Below, one piece after another: positions 11,160 through 23,591 of a stretch of 64,000 nt of DNA (positions within the stretch are counted from its first letter, which is position 1; each line of letters starts with the position of its first letter). Location: the NCBI RefSeq assembly GCF_020497125.1, contig NC_059075.1:68777321-68841320 (forward strand). The letters run 5' to 3'. A model generated the notes under the pieces. It was not told where the DNA came from, did not search any database, and saw nothing but the letters and a program-made list of their open reading frames with translations. Position numbers and translations under genes: made by a program. Source of the stretch: Mauremys mutica (lineage: Eukaryota; Chordata; Testudines; Geoemydidae).

Positions 11160-12350
11160 AAGTCACTTCATTGTTCTTTTTCTCCCTGGGAGCAATGATT
11201 TTGATGAGTATCTGAGAAAAAGGAAACCTAGGATAAATTAAAAGAGAGCAAACAAATCCAATGAGTAATGAGAGACAGGATACCACCTAACCTGCAAGAG
11301 ACATTGTGTGAGGTGCCCACACCTGCACTTCACACCACAAATACAGTTCCTAGAAAGATACTGTTGATGATGCTGGTGCAGAAAGACATTACACACCAGG
11401 AAAGTGCATTTGAGAATAAAGAGTGAAGTAAGGTTAAATAGAATCAGTCACGCTACAATTTTAACTCCATTGGAAACACAAGGAAAATGAGGACAGCAAG
11501 GGAAATAGCACGATTCTCAAATAGATATAGACTAAAAGTGATGAGAAAAAATATTTCCAGCCTTTTATGAGGGTTTGGCAAACAAGAATGATTTATCTTG
11601 CTTTGCTGTATTAAGGAGATTTCTTTTCAAGTTATGTAATTGTGAAAATTCTACAAGCTTGGGTAAAATAATCTTCTCGGAGAACCCCTTCTCCCATAAA
11701 CTGTGTGATATAGAGTCTGGGTTAATGAGATTGTAAATCTGGTTACCTAAACCTGCATTGTGGTCTGGGAACAAGCCTGTGTTAAAGTGCACTGACGTAC
11801 TTTTAAACTGTGTTCTTCATAACACTGAACCATTAAAGTATAATCCCCACCTGGAAAATGTACTCTCTGGCAATACATTCATCCCTTCAAGTGACTCATT
11901 CAAACAGTCATTTCTCTTTGTCTTGGCAGGAAATCTATTTTTTACCTGGCGTTATCTTCAGAAGGCTCACTTTCTATATTGTAGGTATGGTATATAGTGG
12001 CGTAGCACAATATAGATGGATGTCTATAACAGGCAACTTTCTAAGTGAATTCCACTTCTACTTCAACACCCAGCCCTCTGCCCTAGAGAGGTATTATTTA
12101 CCATTCAATTATCTGGAATAGTAATATCCTTTTTTGCCACTACTTTGCATTGAGTTAACAGTCAACACATTATTCAATATCACCTTCCGATTTTTTTCCT
12201 GCATTACTGCCCAAAAAGCAGCACTGTACTGGGCCATATGCTGCTGTCCTTGATCAACATATGGTACTCAGGTGGATGTCTGCTGGGGTTTCCCACACAG
12301 ATCCAGGCCCCTAGGAGACACTTTGTCTGTACATGTACACTTGGGCATGT
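11160..12350. other. Unannotated stretch
   Basis: No recognised repeat. Two overlapping plus-strand frames at 11758-12121 (79 and 87 residues) share no domain I know and have no supporting context; I take them as chance frames. Confidence 0.45.
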
Positions 12351-12354
12351 CAAT

Positions 12355-12725
12355 GCTTTGAATTACACGTCTGCTGCAATCCTCATCTTGGGCTTCATCC
12401 ACTCTTGCCTTGACTATTGAAATTTCCTTCTTTGTGGCTTCCCCAAATCCCAGCTCATCAAACTACAGCATGAGCAGAATGATACTTCCTGCCTCACACA
12501 TGCAAAGAGACACAATCACATCCCCCACGTACTCCAATACCTTCGTTGGCTCAAGTTCCAGTCCAGAATCCAGTTCAAATCTGCTGTTGTGTTTGAAATT
12601 CTCCAAGGCTTGCCCATGCCCACCTCAGAGATCTTGGCTCTCTCTCTACTCGCCTCACTCAAACACAACTGGCTTCTTCTCTGCCTTACCACTGCAGATC
12701 CTGCCATCAAGAGTAGCTTTATGTG
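12355..12725 (+). pseudogene. L2/CR1-clade LINE reverse transcriptase remnant
   Basis: Reading across frameshifts on the plus strand, the order SCLDY, then PKSQLIKLQ, then HIPHVLQYLRWL and QFKSAVV follows the C-terminal block of L2/CR1-clade RTs (consensus style: SRLDYCN, QL.KLQ.VQN, HWLP...R..FK). There are a stop after CLDY and frame changes, so it is dead. The 5' end and the 3' UTR are missing. A second, more decayed copy of the same region lies at 55560-55930. Confidence 0.65.
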
Positions 12726-12743
12726 TTTCTGCTTTGTCCTAAA

Positions 12744-13022
12744 GGTATGTCTACACAGCAAAGAAAAACCTGCCTAGGCCAGCTGACTTGGGCTCCCAGG
12801 GCTCAGGTTGCGTGGGGCTGTTTCACTGCTGTGCAGACTTCCGGGCTTGTGCTGGAGCCTGAGCTCTAGGACCTTCCCACCCCACAGGTCCTACAGCCCG
12901 AATTCCAGCCCAACCCTAGAAGTCTACACAGCAACAAACCAGCCCCGCAGCCCACGCCCTGTGAACCTGTAGCTGCTGGCATAGGCCAGCCATGGGTTCT
13001 TCTTTGCTGTACAGACATAGCC
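12744..13022. mobile_element. GTCTACAC-type MITE with paired termini
   Basis: The left terminus GGTATGTCTACACAGCAAAG and the right terminus TTTGCTGTACAGACATAGCC are inverted complements. The interior is GC-rich and partly self-complementary (GGGCTCAGG / CCTGAGCTC). No TSD could be defined. It is non-autonomous, and relatives are at 6524-6826 and 17232-17365. PIF/Harbinger is the best guess. Confidence 0.7.
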
Positions 13023-13579
13023 TACAACTAATTTCAAGACTCATCCATGAATATCTTTTCTCCCTGCCTATGTCTTCATTTGCTTTTATCATTTAACTTT
13101 GTAACTGTTAGTTATAGCAACTCCGTAAAGCATTTGGGGATCCAGTTTATAGGGGAGCCACTAGAATACACAACTATGTTGTTTATACTGTATTTGTGCT
13201 GGTCATGATCCCCACCCACAGTAAATTCAATATACCCAATTTCTTTAGATTAAATCTCAACACTCCATAACTTGCAATAAATATGTCCATCTCGCTAAAA
13301 TATCAAGAATCCTCTGTAATTTGGGGCAATAATACTCCAGTCTGTTTGCACACCTGCCTAAATTTGACACCATTTGAAAATATGATCACTATATTCATTA
13401 TACTCCAGTTTACTAATGCAGATTTTAAAAAAGTATTAACCACACATTGCACCCCTGTGATTAGCGCTTATTTCCTCTCCTCTGTGCAAATGCAATGTGG
13501 TTTATTTGCCTTCTCTCCTTCTTATTGAGAAAAAGCTAGCCTGACACTAACTATCATCATAAAATAACACTTTTAACTT

Positions 13580-13690
13580 CTTTAAGCAGCTTCCATCTGA
13601 GGATCTCAAAGAGTTTTACGGCATTAATGAAATACGATGAGCCTCATAACCCTCTTGTGTGGTATAAAGTAACACAAGACCATAATAATT
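13580..13690 (+). repeat. Possible MIR-related tail
   Basis: CATCTGAGGATCTCAAAGAG followed by a poly-purine and CCTCATAACCCTC segment recalls the tail of MIR-type SINEs (GGATCTCAAAG, CCTCACAACACCC). It is short and diverged. Confidence 0.4.
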
Positions 13691-13815
13691 GCCACACAGA
13701 TTAGACCAGTGGATCATCTAGTCCAGGACCCTATTTAATAGCGATAAAATAAAATGTCAACCTTTTAAAACCATGGGTGTGCTAGCTCCTGAAAAGAGTC
13801 CAGTGGACTTGAGAC
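13691..13815 (-). repeat. Possible CR1 3'-UTR fragment
   Basis: The ATTAGACCAGTGGATCATC then AGTCCAGGACCC order matches the reverse complement of the CR1 3' end (consensus style GGTCAGACCA..GGTCCATCTAG). It is short and old. Confidence 0.45.
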
Positions 13816-14279
13816 CATAAGTCTCTGAGCCTATTGACTCAATGCAGGAAGTAAAGGCAATAAAAAAGCTAAGGGTGTCTGGGTAGTCCCAAGTGAACCC
13901 CATTGTTTTTGGCCCAAACCCAATGGGTCCATATGATTCTGTGTAGACTTCGGGAGAATGAATAGAGTTTAACTGTTTGATGCCTACCCCAGTCCCAGGT
14001 CAATAACCTTTTTGACTGGTTAGAGAAAAACAAATAAATCGCTATTTTATACTTAGCAAAAGGATTTTGGCAAATTCCCCTGACAAAGGAGTCCAAAGAG
14101 AACTTCCTTTGCCACTCTCCTCAGAGCTCTTTCATTTCATCACCACACTTCACAGAAGCTTAGGGACCAAGTCCTCAATTAGTATTAGCAGTACGTGGCT
14201 GTGTTCTTGGATGGCATGATTAATTTTGGTACAGACTGGAGATTCCACCTCAGGAATATTGCTTCTGTCCTGAAGGAAT

Positions 14280-15555
14280 CCGAATATGAAATTGCGGAAC
14301 TACTACCTGTAGCATGTAACTTATAATTTAAATCAGCTTCTCTACCAGATGACTGAAGGATAGCTAATGTGATGCCAATTTTAAAAAAAAATATCCAGAG
14401 GTGATCACAGCAATTACAGGCCAGTAAGCCTAACTTCAGTACTAGGCAAATTGGTTGAAACTATAGTAGAGGACAGAATTATCAGACACATAGATGAACA
14501 CGATTTGTTGGGGAAATCATGCCTCACCAATCTACTAGAATTCTTTGAGGGTCAACAAGCATGTGGACAAGGGTGATCCAGTGGATATAGTGTGCTTAGA
14601 TTTTCAGAAAGCCTTTGACAAGGTCACTCACGAAAGGCTCTTAAGCAAAATAAGCTGTCATAAAATAGGAGGGAAGGTCCTCTCATGGATCAGTAACTGG
14701 TTATGATAGCAACCAAAGGGTAGGAATAAATGGTCAGTTTTCAGAACTGAGAGACATAAATAGTGGTGTCACTCAAAGGTCTGTACTGGGACCAGTACTA
14801 TTCAACATATTCATAAATGATCTGGAAAAAGGGGTAAACAGTTGGGAGGCAAAATTTGCTGATGATACAAAACTACTCAAGATAGTTAAGTCCAAAGCAG
14901 ATGGAAAGAGTTACAAAGGGACCTCACAAAACTGGGTGACTGGGCAACAAAATAGCAGATGAAATTCAATGTTGATAAATACAAAGTAATGCACATTGGA
15001 AAACATAATCCCAACTGTATATACAAAATGGTGGGATCTAAATTATTTGTTACCACTCAAGAAAGAGATCTTACAGTCACTGTGGATAGTTCTCTGAAAG
15101 CATCCACTCAATGTGCAGCGGCAGTCAAAAAAGCTAACAGTGTTGGGAATCATTAAGAAAGGCATAGATAATAAGACAGAAATTATCATATTGCTGCTAT
15201 ATAAACCCACAGTATATCCACATCTTGAATACTGCATGCAGATGTGGTCACTCCATCTCAAAAATGATATATTGGAATTGGAAAGGGTACAGGAAAGGGC
15301 AACAAAAATGATCAGGGGTATGGAACAGCTTCCATATGAAGAGAGATTAATAAGACTGGGACTTTTCAGCTTAGAAAAAAATGACTAAGGGGGGATAGAA
15401 CAGAGGTCTATAAAATCATGACTGGTGTGGAGAAAGTAAATAAGGAAGTGTTATTTACTCCTTCTCATAACACAAGAACTAGGGGGCACCAAATGAAATT
15501 AATAGGCAGCAGGTTTAAAAGAGACAAAAGGAAGTACTTCTTCACACAACCCCAA
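14280..15555 (+). pseudogene. CR1 LINE ORF2 reverse transcriptase fragment
   Basis: A long plus-strand stretch reads, through several frameshifts and stops, as the RT domain of a CR1 non-LTR retrotransposon. Landmarks in order: a YRPVSL-like block near 14420, LDFQKAFDKV near 14600, the catalytic FADD motif at 14855-14866, QMKFNVDKYKVMHIGK at about 14958-15006, the AAAVKKAN block near 15115-15145, LEYCMQMWS near 15225, ERVQERATKMIRG near 15280-15320 and [11 protein letters not shown] near 15353. It ends in the 3'-UTR start (GGCAGCAGG...) and lacks the CR1 3' terminus. Catalytically dead because of stops. Confidence 0.92.
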
Positions 15556-16676
15556 CTCCTCCTGGATAAATGAGGCACTGAAGAAAGCTGCTGTTCTCCA
15601 CACAAAAAGCAAGCATGGTCCATTTCAAGACAGGCAAACTGTTACATGTGTTTCATTACTTTGTCACCCTCGCTTCTCTTTGCGTAGAACTCACCAGCCA
15701 CAGGGGGCTCCAAACTGCCCAGTGAACCATGCAACACGACACTGTCTTTTCCACAATAAAAGAGATCCTGTGCCAGAATTCTGCACTTCATTTCCCTGAC
15801 TTCACTCAAATATTCATTCTCCAATCGGATGCCTTTGAGTCACCCTGTCCCAGAACATTCAGGATGATGAATACCAACATAATATCTGAGTCATCTCCAA
15901 GAAAATGAGTATTCCCCAACTGAGAATGAGCATCTCGCAATCTGATATGCTGTGGTATCCCCTCACATATTATGCTTTAGGAAATCTCTTTGTCCTAGTT
16001 ATGGATCCTCTCTCACTTATGCTAGCTTCATACTAGGAAGGACACCACTCCTTTCCTGAGTTGATAGAATCTGGCCATATAGTCCTCTGCCTTTCAGGTG
16101 CTGATTTTTCCCTTGTCTGAGTGAAGTCAAGAGACTGATGCAGGACAGATGCCTCTAATTTTCAAAAAACACTTATACAGAGGACAGTATCCTAGGAAGT
16201 TGGCTGCCAAAAGAAAATTACTTTTCACTTCTTGAGGCACGGCTATAATGGTATGCACTTTAGTTTGCTTACTTTGTATTGTAAACCTCTTGTTTTCAAT
16301 AGGTAAACTGAGGATCTGAGCACCTTTATGAAGACATTTTTACTCTGGGTTGGTGCTCTAAAATAAATAACCAGGCCTTTTCCCCAAAACAGGGTTTTTC
16401 TCCTATGCCAGAAAGGATCTCCTGCTGTTTGCAGGAGGGATTTTGAATTGGGTCCAGCCACAGGTCATCGTGCCACTTTCCCAGGGTAGAGAACCCTCTA
16501 TTTGATGCCCAGGTCTCACTTTGGCAACCCCATATGCCCTCCATCTTTTTAGGGAGATTATGTGGTATGCCATGGTAATCTATCTGGAGGTTTGCCCAGT
16601 GATGGGGCTGCTTTTTACTGGAATACAGCTTTCAGTATGCACTAAGGGTATTTCACAAAACTTTACATGGCGTCAA
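15556..16676. other. Unannotated stretch
   Basis: No supported gene or repeat. Minus-strand frames of 60-72 residues look random. Confidence 0.45.
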
Positions 16677-16760
16677 GTATCAGGGGGTAGCTGTGTTAGT
16701 CTGTATCCACAAAAACAAAACAAAAAAACAAGGAGTGCCACCAGACTCCTTGCTGTTTTT
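16677..16760 (-). repeat. Penelope-like element 3' terminus fragment
   Basis: The AGCTGTGTTAGTCTGTATCC start, A-rich tract and AAGGAGTG.CACCAGACTCC match the reverse-complemented 3' terminus of the PLE insertion at 40984-42303. Only about 80 bp survives. Confidence 0.6.
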
Positions 16761-17231
16761 TCACAAAACTTTCTAATTCCAAACTGCAAAAGAAAAAAGT
16801 GTGATACATGTGATGAAGAGGATTAACAGTTATTTCTTCAAACTAACCCTATCATATCTGTTACTTTCAACCCTTTGCCATAACACTACTTACTTTCACG
16901 GTTAAAGCTAAGGTAAACTGATTTAACAGAACAGCAATGCTTGTCAATATCACTAACCAATAGCCTGTTCCAGCTACAGCAGCAGAAATCAGAGATTTAA
17001 TCTGGAACTCTTGTAGGAATACTGTGGCCCCACATTTAGCATGAGATTTGTATGGTCCCAGGATGGTAGTGGAAACCAATACTTAAAGTGTGGTCCTAAT
17101 CTGAAAAGCGTCTCTACAAATTGCATTTTTGTCTCACTAATATTGATAACAAATCTGTTCAGTTCACAAGAAACATGATTTTTCCTAACTGCAAGTTCCA
17201 CGTGGAATCAGAAAGTCAGGCCGTACTCTTT
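16761..17231. other. Unannotated stretch
   Basis: Nothing recognised. Two overlapping minus-strand frames of 70 residues at 16867-17201 show no domain. Confidence 0.45.
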
Positions 17232-17365
17232 GGGTATGTCTACACTGCAAAAACACACTCACCACCAGCCAGGATCAGCTGGGCCTGAGCCGTGGGGCTA
17301 TAAAGTTGCAGTGTAGACATTCAGGCTTGGGTTAAAGCCTGGGCTCTGGGACCCTCTCCCTTCAT
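17232..17365. mobile_element. Truncated GTCTACAC-type MITE
   Basis: The left terminus GGGTATGTCTACACTGCAAA and the internal GCAGTGTAGACATTC match the 12744-13022 MITE family. The right half is missing after about 17365. Confidence 0.6.
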
Positions 17366-20300
17366 GGACATTTTTTATGTTTTTTGTTTTTTTACACATA
17401 CATTCAGTTCTTGTCGGGGCTGGCTGGAGGAATAATAGAATATGACATCATAAGTACCAAGGAGGTGACACATAATTAACTGAGATGGAGAGTGATTATC
17501 CATGGCTGGGACTTATTGGCACGCTGATGATAATAATTATTAATAATTATAATTAACAATTCAAACTGGCTCAAATGTTTTGTTTTTGTTAAACATCTAT
17601 TCAACTAAAGCATGCAGGAGAAAAGATCTTCATTAAAGATTCAATTAAGGACTAAGGAAACACCTTCTACACATTTCCATGAGTCCTCCAGAAATGTCAG
17701 GGAAGACCGGACTTGATATCCTGAATTTCTCTCAGGTGAAAACAGTAGAATGTTTAGCCTGCTTTGTACATCATAAAGCAGCACTAAACCCAGTCCCCAC
17801 ACCCCACCAGCAAGTCACATTTAAAATGATCCAGGACACAATTGGCTCCTTTCTACCTTGTACAACATGTCTAGAGGGACCAGAACTCTTTGTAGCACAG
17901 AATGTAAAGCAGAACTAGGAAGAACTTAAAGAGCAGCTGTATTCAGAAATGTGTTTCTGTACAAATGACATTGTGGGTTCCGTATTTACTTTTCAATGAC
18001 TCCAAAGTAAATGTGCCCACTCTATGAGTCAAAAGATTCTTTTTCTACCCATCTTTGATATAAATTCAACCTGGGATGTGAGACTCCAGTTGAACTTTCT
18101 GCCTCACACTGTACATCATCCCCAGTAATAAAGATGATGAAATGAGAACTTCACTGATTATGTGCATGGTAGAATCACTCTCCTGTAGCTGTATGGGCCC
18201 TGGGAGGCTAGCAGAAGGAATCACTGGTTTGTGGCAGTAAAATCAGAAGCTCTGACTGGCAGACACATAGGGAGCAAATATGAGAAATAAGAAGGTGCAA
18301 GTTTTACATAGTCATTTTTCCGACAACACCCTGACTTTAAGGAACAGGAAATCGGTAACATTAGAAAGAATGGCAGGATCTTTGGAAAGAGTTACAGTGG
18401 CATAATAATGAAACATGCTAAACCAAGAAAGTCCAACCACATAGACACCCCAAGGGAATAAATTACATCATGAGTTGTGCTGGCCTCTCAAAAAGCAAAC
18501 ATATTATGTCTTGAATCCAAATTTTTCACTGCAAGCAAAAAATTCTACCACACTTCACAGCACATCATATCATTTCTCAGCGAAAATGGTGAGTTCTCTT
18601 GCTATTGCTAAAATGCTCCTGGAAAATTTTCACCATGTTTGCAGTTAAAAGCTATTACTGCAGGTGGAGACAGAAAAAATTCACTTGCAAATAGCTGCAA
18701 AAACTGTAAGAGTTTCTATATGAATACTCACAACAGATATTTTGCTCAAGACTTGTAGAAAATCAGATAGTATACAAAGTGCAGGGCACATGGAGGACTG
18801 CCCCAAAGATCACTGAGTGGGAAGGTTCTCAAAGGACAACCCTCCATCTCCAGAACATCAGAAAAGTCATCTCCAAGTCACTCAGAAAATGCCATCACTG
18901 CTCCAGAACACAGGATGTCAGAGCACTCAAGGAATGGCCCCCATCCAAAAGAACAGGGTGCCAATGCATTCCATAAACCATAACCCCAAGCACAAGGGGC
19001 CAGCATTCTCACAGAGCCCTCTCTGAGCCAACGGGGCCAGAACTCACAGTGAGCCCATCCCCTAAAGCACAGGTTATGAGGCTCTGGGCTCTCAATTTTT
19101 ACTGTTTTTTTCCTGATAAGTTCCTCACCTGTCTTGTGTGCAAGTCATGATACTGTAGTATGAGCCTGGTGTTGACGCTGTGACTCCATGTGTTCCCCAG
19201 TGCTGCTGTCACATAGCCAGGTTCCCTTTCCTTGCTCCCAGAGGCTCCTGAAACGAAAAACAATACAACTTCTGAGTCCAATGTGTCATGCCTGCACCAA
19301 GGATGTGTTTCACTGAGGAATCTTTGTCATACGTCTCAGCTCATTCCACAAACTAAGCATTCATATGAATGTTTGGCTTACATTTTCAATTGCAAGAACT
19401 CTCCACTATTTCTTAAGAATTCCCTGCCTTGTAGGCATAGGTCTGGGGTAAGTCCTTCTCTCACAGAGTACTACCACGGGCTATTATTATATTGCAAAGC
19501 AGAGTCTAATTTCCAATGCATATTACTCTGCTTTTCGAAGTACCTGGTGTTACACCATTCAGGAGAAGCACTGATAGACTTTCAGGTATTTGGAAAGATA
19601 TTTGAGACCAATATCGAGACCCAACATTCTGTTTATTATGTGTCAGAACAGAACCATCTCATTCTCTTCGCATCCCCTCCACCCACTTTTCTCTTTAAGC
19701 CTATTGCTTCCATGCACTCCCAACTTCTGCAGGTCTGGAGACAAGGGAGCGGGCCAGGAAAGAGAAGTTATTAAAAGGAATCATGAAGGAGGAGGTTTAT
19801 GGGGCATAACTGTGGAGCCAGGAAAGATAGCAGTCATGCCTCTGATCTCAAAATTAAACCCTACCCCACACTAGTAGAAATCTCACATATTCTGTAAAAC
19901 TTGAGTCAATGTCAGATGTCTCCAAAAACTGAGCCAACTCCTGCCTGAGATACCAGTAATACTAATGAAGTCAATGGAGTTACATCAGAGATGAAACTGC
20001 CCCCCCCCCTTACTGGAAGTTAGATTTTGGGGAATCTTCTCATGTGTGTGAACTCTGTACATGCCTTGGGGAAAATGCGTTCAGCAAAATCCGTGCTGGT
20101 CAGCTATGATGACACAGGGGAAGGCATTTCTAATAATGCAGTGTGACCTGGTTTGCTAACCTACCATTTCACTTGATTTTTCTAATCCTGAAATAGGAGA
20201 CTGGTCCATCTACAATGCTGGCAGAAGCCCCAGATCTTTTTCTTTTGAATACCATATGCTCTGTACATATTTCAAACTGGGAAACAGAAGTTGGATTGAG

Positions 20301-21280
20301 AAAAAAGAGGGTTTTTTTACTTGCTCTCCACCCAAGAGTCCAGAATAGCTGGATGTTTCTGTTAAAACAATCAACAGTGAAATAGTTAATGTGGACATTG
20401 AATTTGTAACCAGTAGGGTTTTGAATTAATACCTCACTGAAGTGAAAAGGGAAGTTTATACCTCAACTAGAATTACTGTTTCAGGCTGTTTGCAGACTCA
20501 GGACCAGAGCCATCAGCACTTTCACATGTGAAAGGCTTTCTTCACAACTATATGGGACAGAAATGTTGTTGTTGTTGGTTTGTTTGTTTTTAAACTTAGA
20601 ACTTGTGCTTTGGAAAAAGTGGTGAGGCCACCAGAAAAGTATTAATAAAGAGTAATTGGCAGTAACTTGTAAGGTTGCCCGTAAGGTTGGTAACTTGCAA
20701 ATGATGGTAAATATATAAAGTTTGTTGTGCACTAAGTACGTTTCGAGCCAGAAGGATATGGAGTCCATCCTAGCTAATCCACGGCCCATGTAAATCAATG
20801 GCTTAAGTTAATATTCTATAGACATAGGGGGTTTTGAATCAGGCTCTAAAACATTTGAAACCACACATGACATTTATAAGTTTTCTTATCAAAGGCAGTA
20901 GTTAAGTATGAGCGTATACTCTGTGCTACTCTGAATTACTTCTCTCATTGTATCCAAACACTACATCTTACTCCCATACCCAAGCACTTTCCCAGAACAT
21001 TAAGTGATCTGGTTTGAAGACAGTCCACAGTAGCACTATCCTGCTCTGAGGATCGCTTTTCTTTAGGCTGATACATGTCAAGCTTTCACATAGATAAATA
21101 CCTCCAGAAGCAGCAGCAGTAACAGCAAATGGGAAGTTGCAGTGTCAGGAATGCAGTTTGGTTAGCCTAACCAATCTGTATTGAAAAGGCAGATGTGCTG
21201 ACAATAACATCTTCTCTTTCTACCTCTCCAATACAGTCTACCAGCTGCATGATGGAATATGGTCTAATGTTTGGAGCCAC
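17366..21280. other. Long featureless stretch
   Basis: About 4 kb with no recognised transposon and no convincing exon. It includes an AT-rich TAATAATTATTAATAATTAT-type patch near 17530-17560 and a C10 run at 20001-20010. The 180-residue plus-strand frame at 19232-19774 has no domain, signal peptide or repeat I can name. Absence of young repeats is notable beside the rest of the window. Confidence 0.5.
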
Positions 21281-21281
21281 A

Positions 21282-21472
21282 GCCAAGGAGGTCAGAATTC
21301 GTTACCCAGCTATGCCACTCACTGACCCTTTTGGTGACACTGAGCAAGTTATTTACTGCAATTCATTAAGGTTTGCAAAGTGCTTAGACTCGACATCATT
21401 GGACAGAACACTCTATATTAGGCCAAAATGTATTACATTATTATTAGAACAGACTTGATGAGAATGAGAGTA
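21282..21472 (+). repeat. MIR-like SINE
   Basis: The order CCCAGCTATGCCACTCACTG, GACACTGAGCAAGTTATTTA, GCAAAGTGCTTAG and a final ATTACATTATTATTA tail follows MIR (box region, CORE, tail). The 87-residue frame at 21195-21458 crosses this SINE and is therefore not a gene. Confidence 0.65.
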
Positions 21473-21473
21473 A

Positions 21474-23188
21474 AAAGAGGGAGCCTTAAGATTTTCCAGA
21501 CCACTCATAGCCATGTGGCATAAGGTGGAGGCCTGCATCCAAACTGTATTGTCCTCTTTTTTTTTTTTTTTTTAAATCACAGCTAGAAATGGGCAAGGAT
21601 CACAAAGTTAAGGCAGCAGTCACATGTGGGTTTTGGATTGGCCTGTTAGAGTGGAAGGGGCTACCCATGAAGTTCAGAGATGAACTCTCCAAAGTTTTGT
21701 GCCTCTAATATTAGCTCTTATGTGATAGAACATCTTAACATTTCAATGTAGACAGGAAGGCTGGGCTGGGCAATGAAATAGTTAAATGTCTAGGGTGTGA
21801 GTAGAGGAGAAAACACACCATTACTCTCCCTGAGCCTGCATTTCTTGCAGACCCAAAACTCCCACTGATGCCAACAGGAGTTCTGAAGGTGCAAGGAGGG
21901 CAGGACCAGGTTCACGGCAGTTTAAAAGAAGGCAGGCAAGTTAATTGCTGTAGCCTCTTCATTTTTTAAAGGAAAAAGCCTGTTGTACCAGGCTGTGTCA
22001 GCACCTGTCAGGAAGAACACTGTTTGTATGACCCACTTTCCGACAAATCTTCTTCCATGAAGTTATTCAAATTTATGACTCTGGTGCAAAGTGGTATTAA
22101 AGCTGGAGGAAATTTACAGTGCAGAACTTTTACAGGGTGAAAAGGAATGCTTTGCAGAAAAGGTTTCCATTTTAAAGAGATACTGTAGGTCTGCTGCAGA
22201 CTTATATATTAGGCAAAAAACAGGAAGAAAAACTAGCAAGTGAGGAGCTGAGTTGAGGCGGGAAACAGAGCCAGCTTTGCAGGGAAGTTCAAGGATGGTG
22301 AGACTAGATATTCTTTCCCTCCTCCCTGTACCAAACACCAGAAGACAGCAGATGTTTCAGAGGCAGGAAATAGGAAATGGAAGGAAAATGGATTAAAACT
22401 GAAATGCACTGTTAAAAAAATTCTTATCTTTTCTATTATCTCAAAAGCTATTTGATCATTAATGAGCTCATGAAAGGAGGTGAACAAATGTTACTATGTT
22501 CATAAAAACATCCCTTCCCTGCACTCTCTGCCTCTCCATCCCATCTCCAGTAGTTTCATATCTGGAGATTTTTTGTACCACATCATCCTGCAGCTGGGCT
22601 CAAAGACACCAACAAGCTCACATACGAGAATCAGGTAATAGAACATAAGTTGCCGTTTTGACTCTAGGTTACTGATTCCAATCCAGGTCGAGTTCCTGTC
22701 TATTGGTTGTTCAGTAAAGTATATGAAAGGAGTTGGAAGTGTCAGTCCCACATCACAAAATCCCAATGGCAACTGGTACTAACTGACCGCCTTGTTGGCA
22801 ACATCAACAGGAAGGCCAAGGACTGAACGAGAATAAAGAATGTTCTATCTTCTCCTTCACAAAAAATGGTCCCTCCGGGTCAGGAGTAAGGTACATTGAC
22901 AAGTGGCTGTAACCATTCTGGAGTGCAAGTGCATGGTAGGCTAATTTCTGTCCATAAAAAAACTGGCTGGGTCACACTTACCTGCTGCCACAAGTGAAAA
23001 CAAAGCCTTTTGTGGCTAAAATCAAACACAAAGTTAATGGCTTTCCACGGCCAGAGGAAAAATTAAACAAAGGAACAAATTCAAAGTGCAATCCAAAATG
23101 CTGCTTCCACCAAGAAGAGGCATGCACAGCTGAAATAAGATGAGGCTTTGTTGTCCTAAAAAGTGTCAGTTGTGCATGCATCAGTCTT
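21474..23188. other. Unannotated stretch with a T18 run
   Basis: No supported gene. An uninterrupted T-run occupies 21556-21573. Minus-strand frames between 22114 and 22772 show no domain. Confidence 0.5.
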
Positions 23189-23591
23189 CATGCAATCAGG
23201 GCCGGCTCCAGACCCCAGCGCGGCAAGCACGCGCGTGGGGCGGCCCTTTCCCGGGGGGGCGGCAAGCTGGGCTGGCGGACCTGCCGCAGTCATGCCTGCG
23301 GGAGGTCCACCAGAGCCCCGGGACGACCGGACCTGCCGCAGGCGTGACTGTGGACGGTTCGCTCGTCCCGCGGCTCGGCTGGACCTCCCGCAGGCATGCC
23401 TGCGGCAGCTCAAGCAGAGCCACCGGACCTGCGAACCGTCCGCAGCTGCGGGAGGTCCAGCCGAGCCGCGCGACCAGCGGACCCTCCGCAGTCATGCCCG
23501 CGGGAGGTCCGCTGCTCCCGCGGCTCCGGGGCGCCTCCCGCGCATGACTGCTTGGGGCGGCCAAAAAGGTAGAGCCGCCCCTGCATGCAAT
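23189..23591. mobile_element. hAT MITE, copy C, perfect TSD, tandem palindromes
   Basis: The element is 23197-23583, beginning CAGGGCCGGCTCCAG and ending TAGAGCCGCCCCTG. CATGCAAT flanks it exactly at 23189-23196 and 23584-23591. Internally, units built on GGACCTCCCGCAGGCATG and its complement recur, with an exact 18-nt palindrome at 23388-23405. Overlapping frames of 81-147 residues on several frames share Pro/Gly/Arg-rich composition because the DNA is repetitive. Confidence 0.95.

Noticed and set aside
15113..15388. 91-residue frame as a separate small gene
   Set aside because: It is the C-terminal part of the CR1 reverse transcriptase in one frame of the broken element.
19232..19774. 180-residue plus-strand open frame
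   Set aside because: No domain, no repeat, no splice or start context I can support, and composition like translated non-coding DNA. Kept only as a chance frame.
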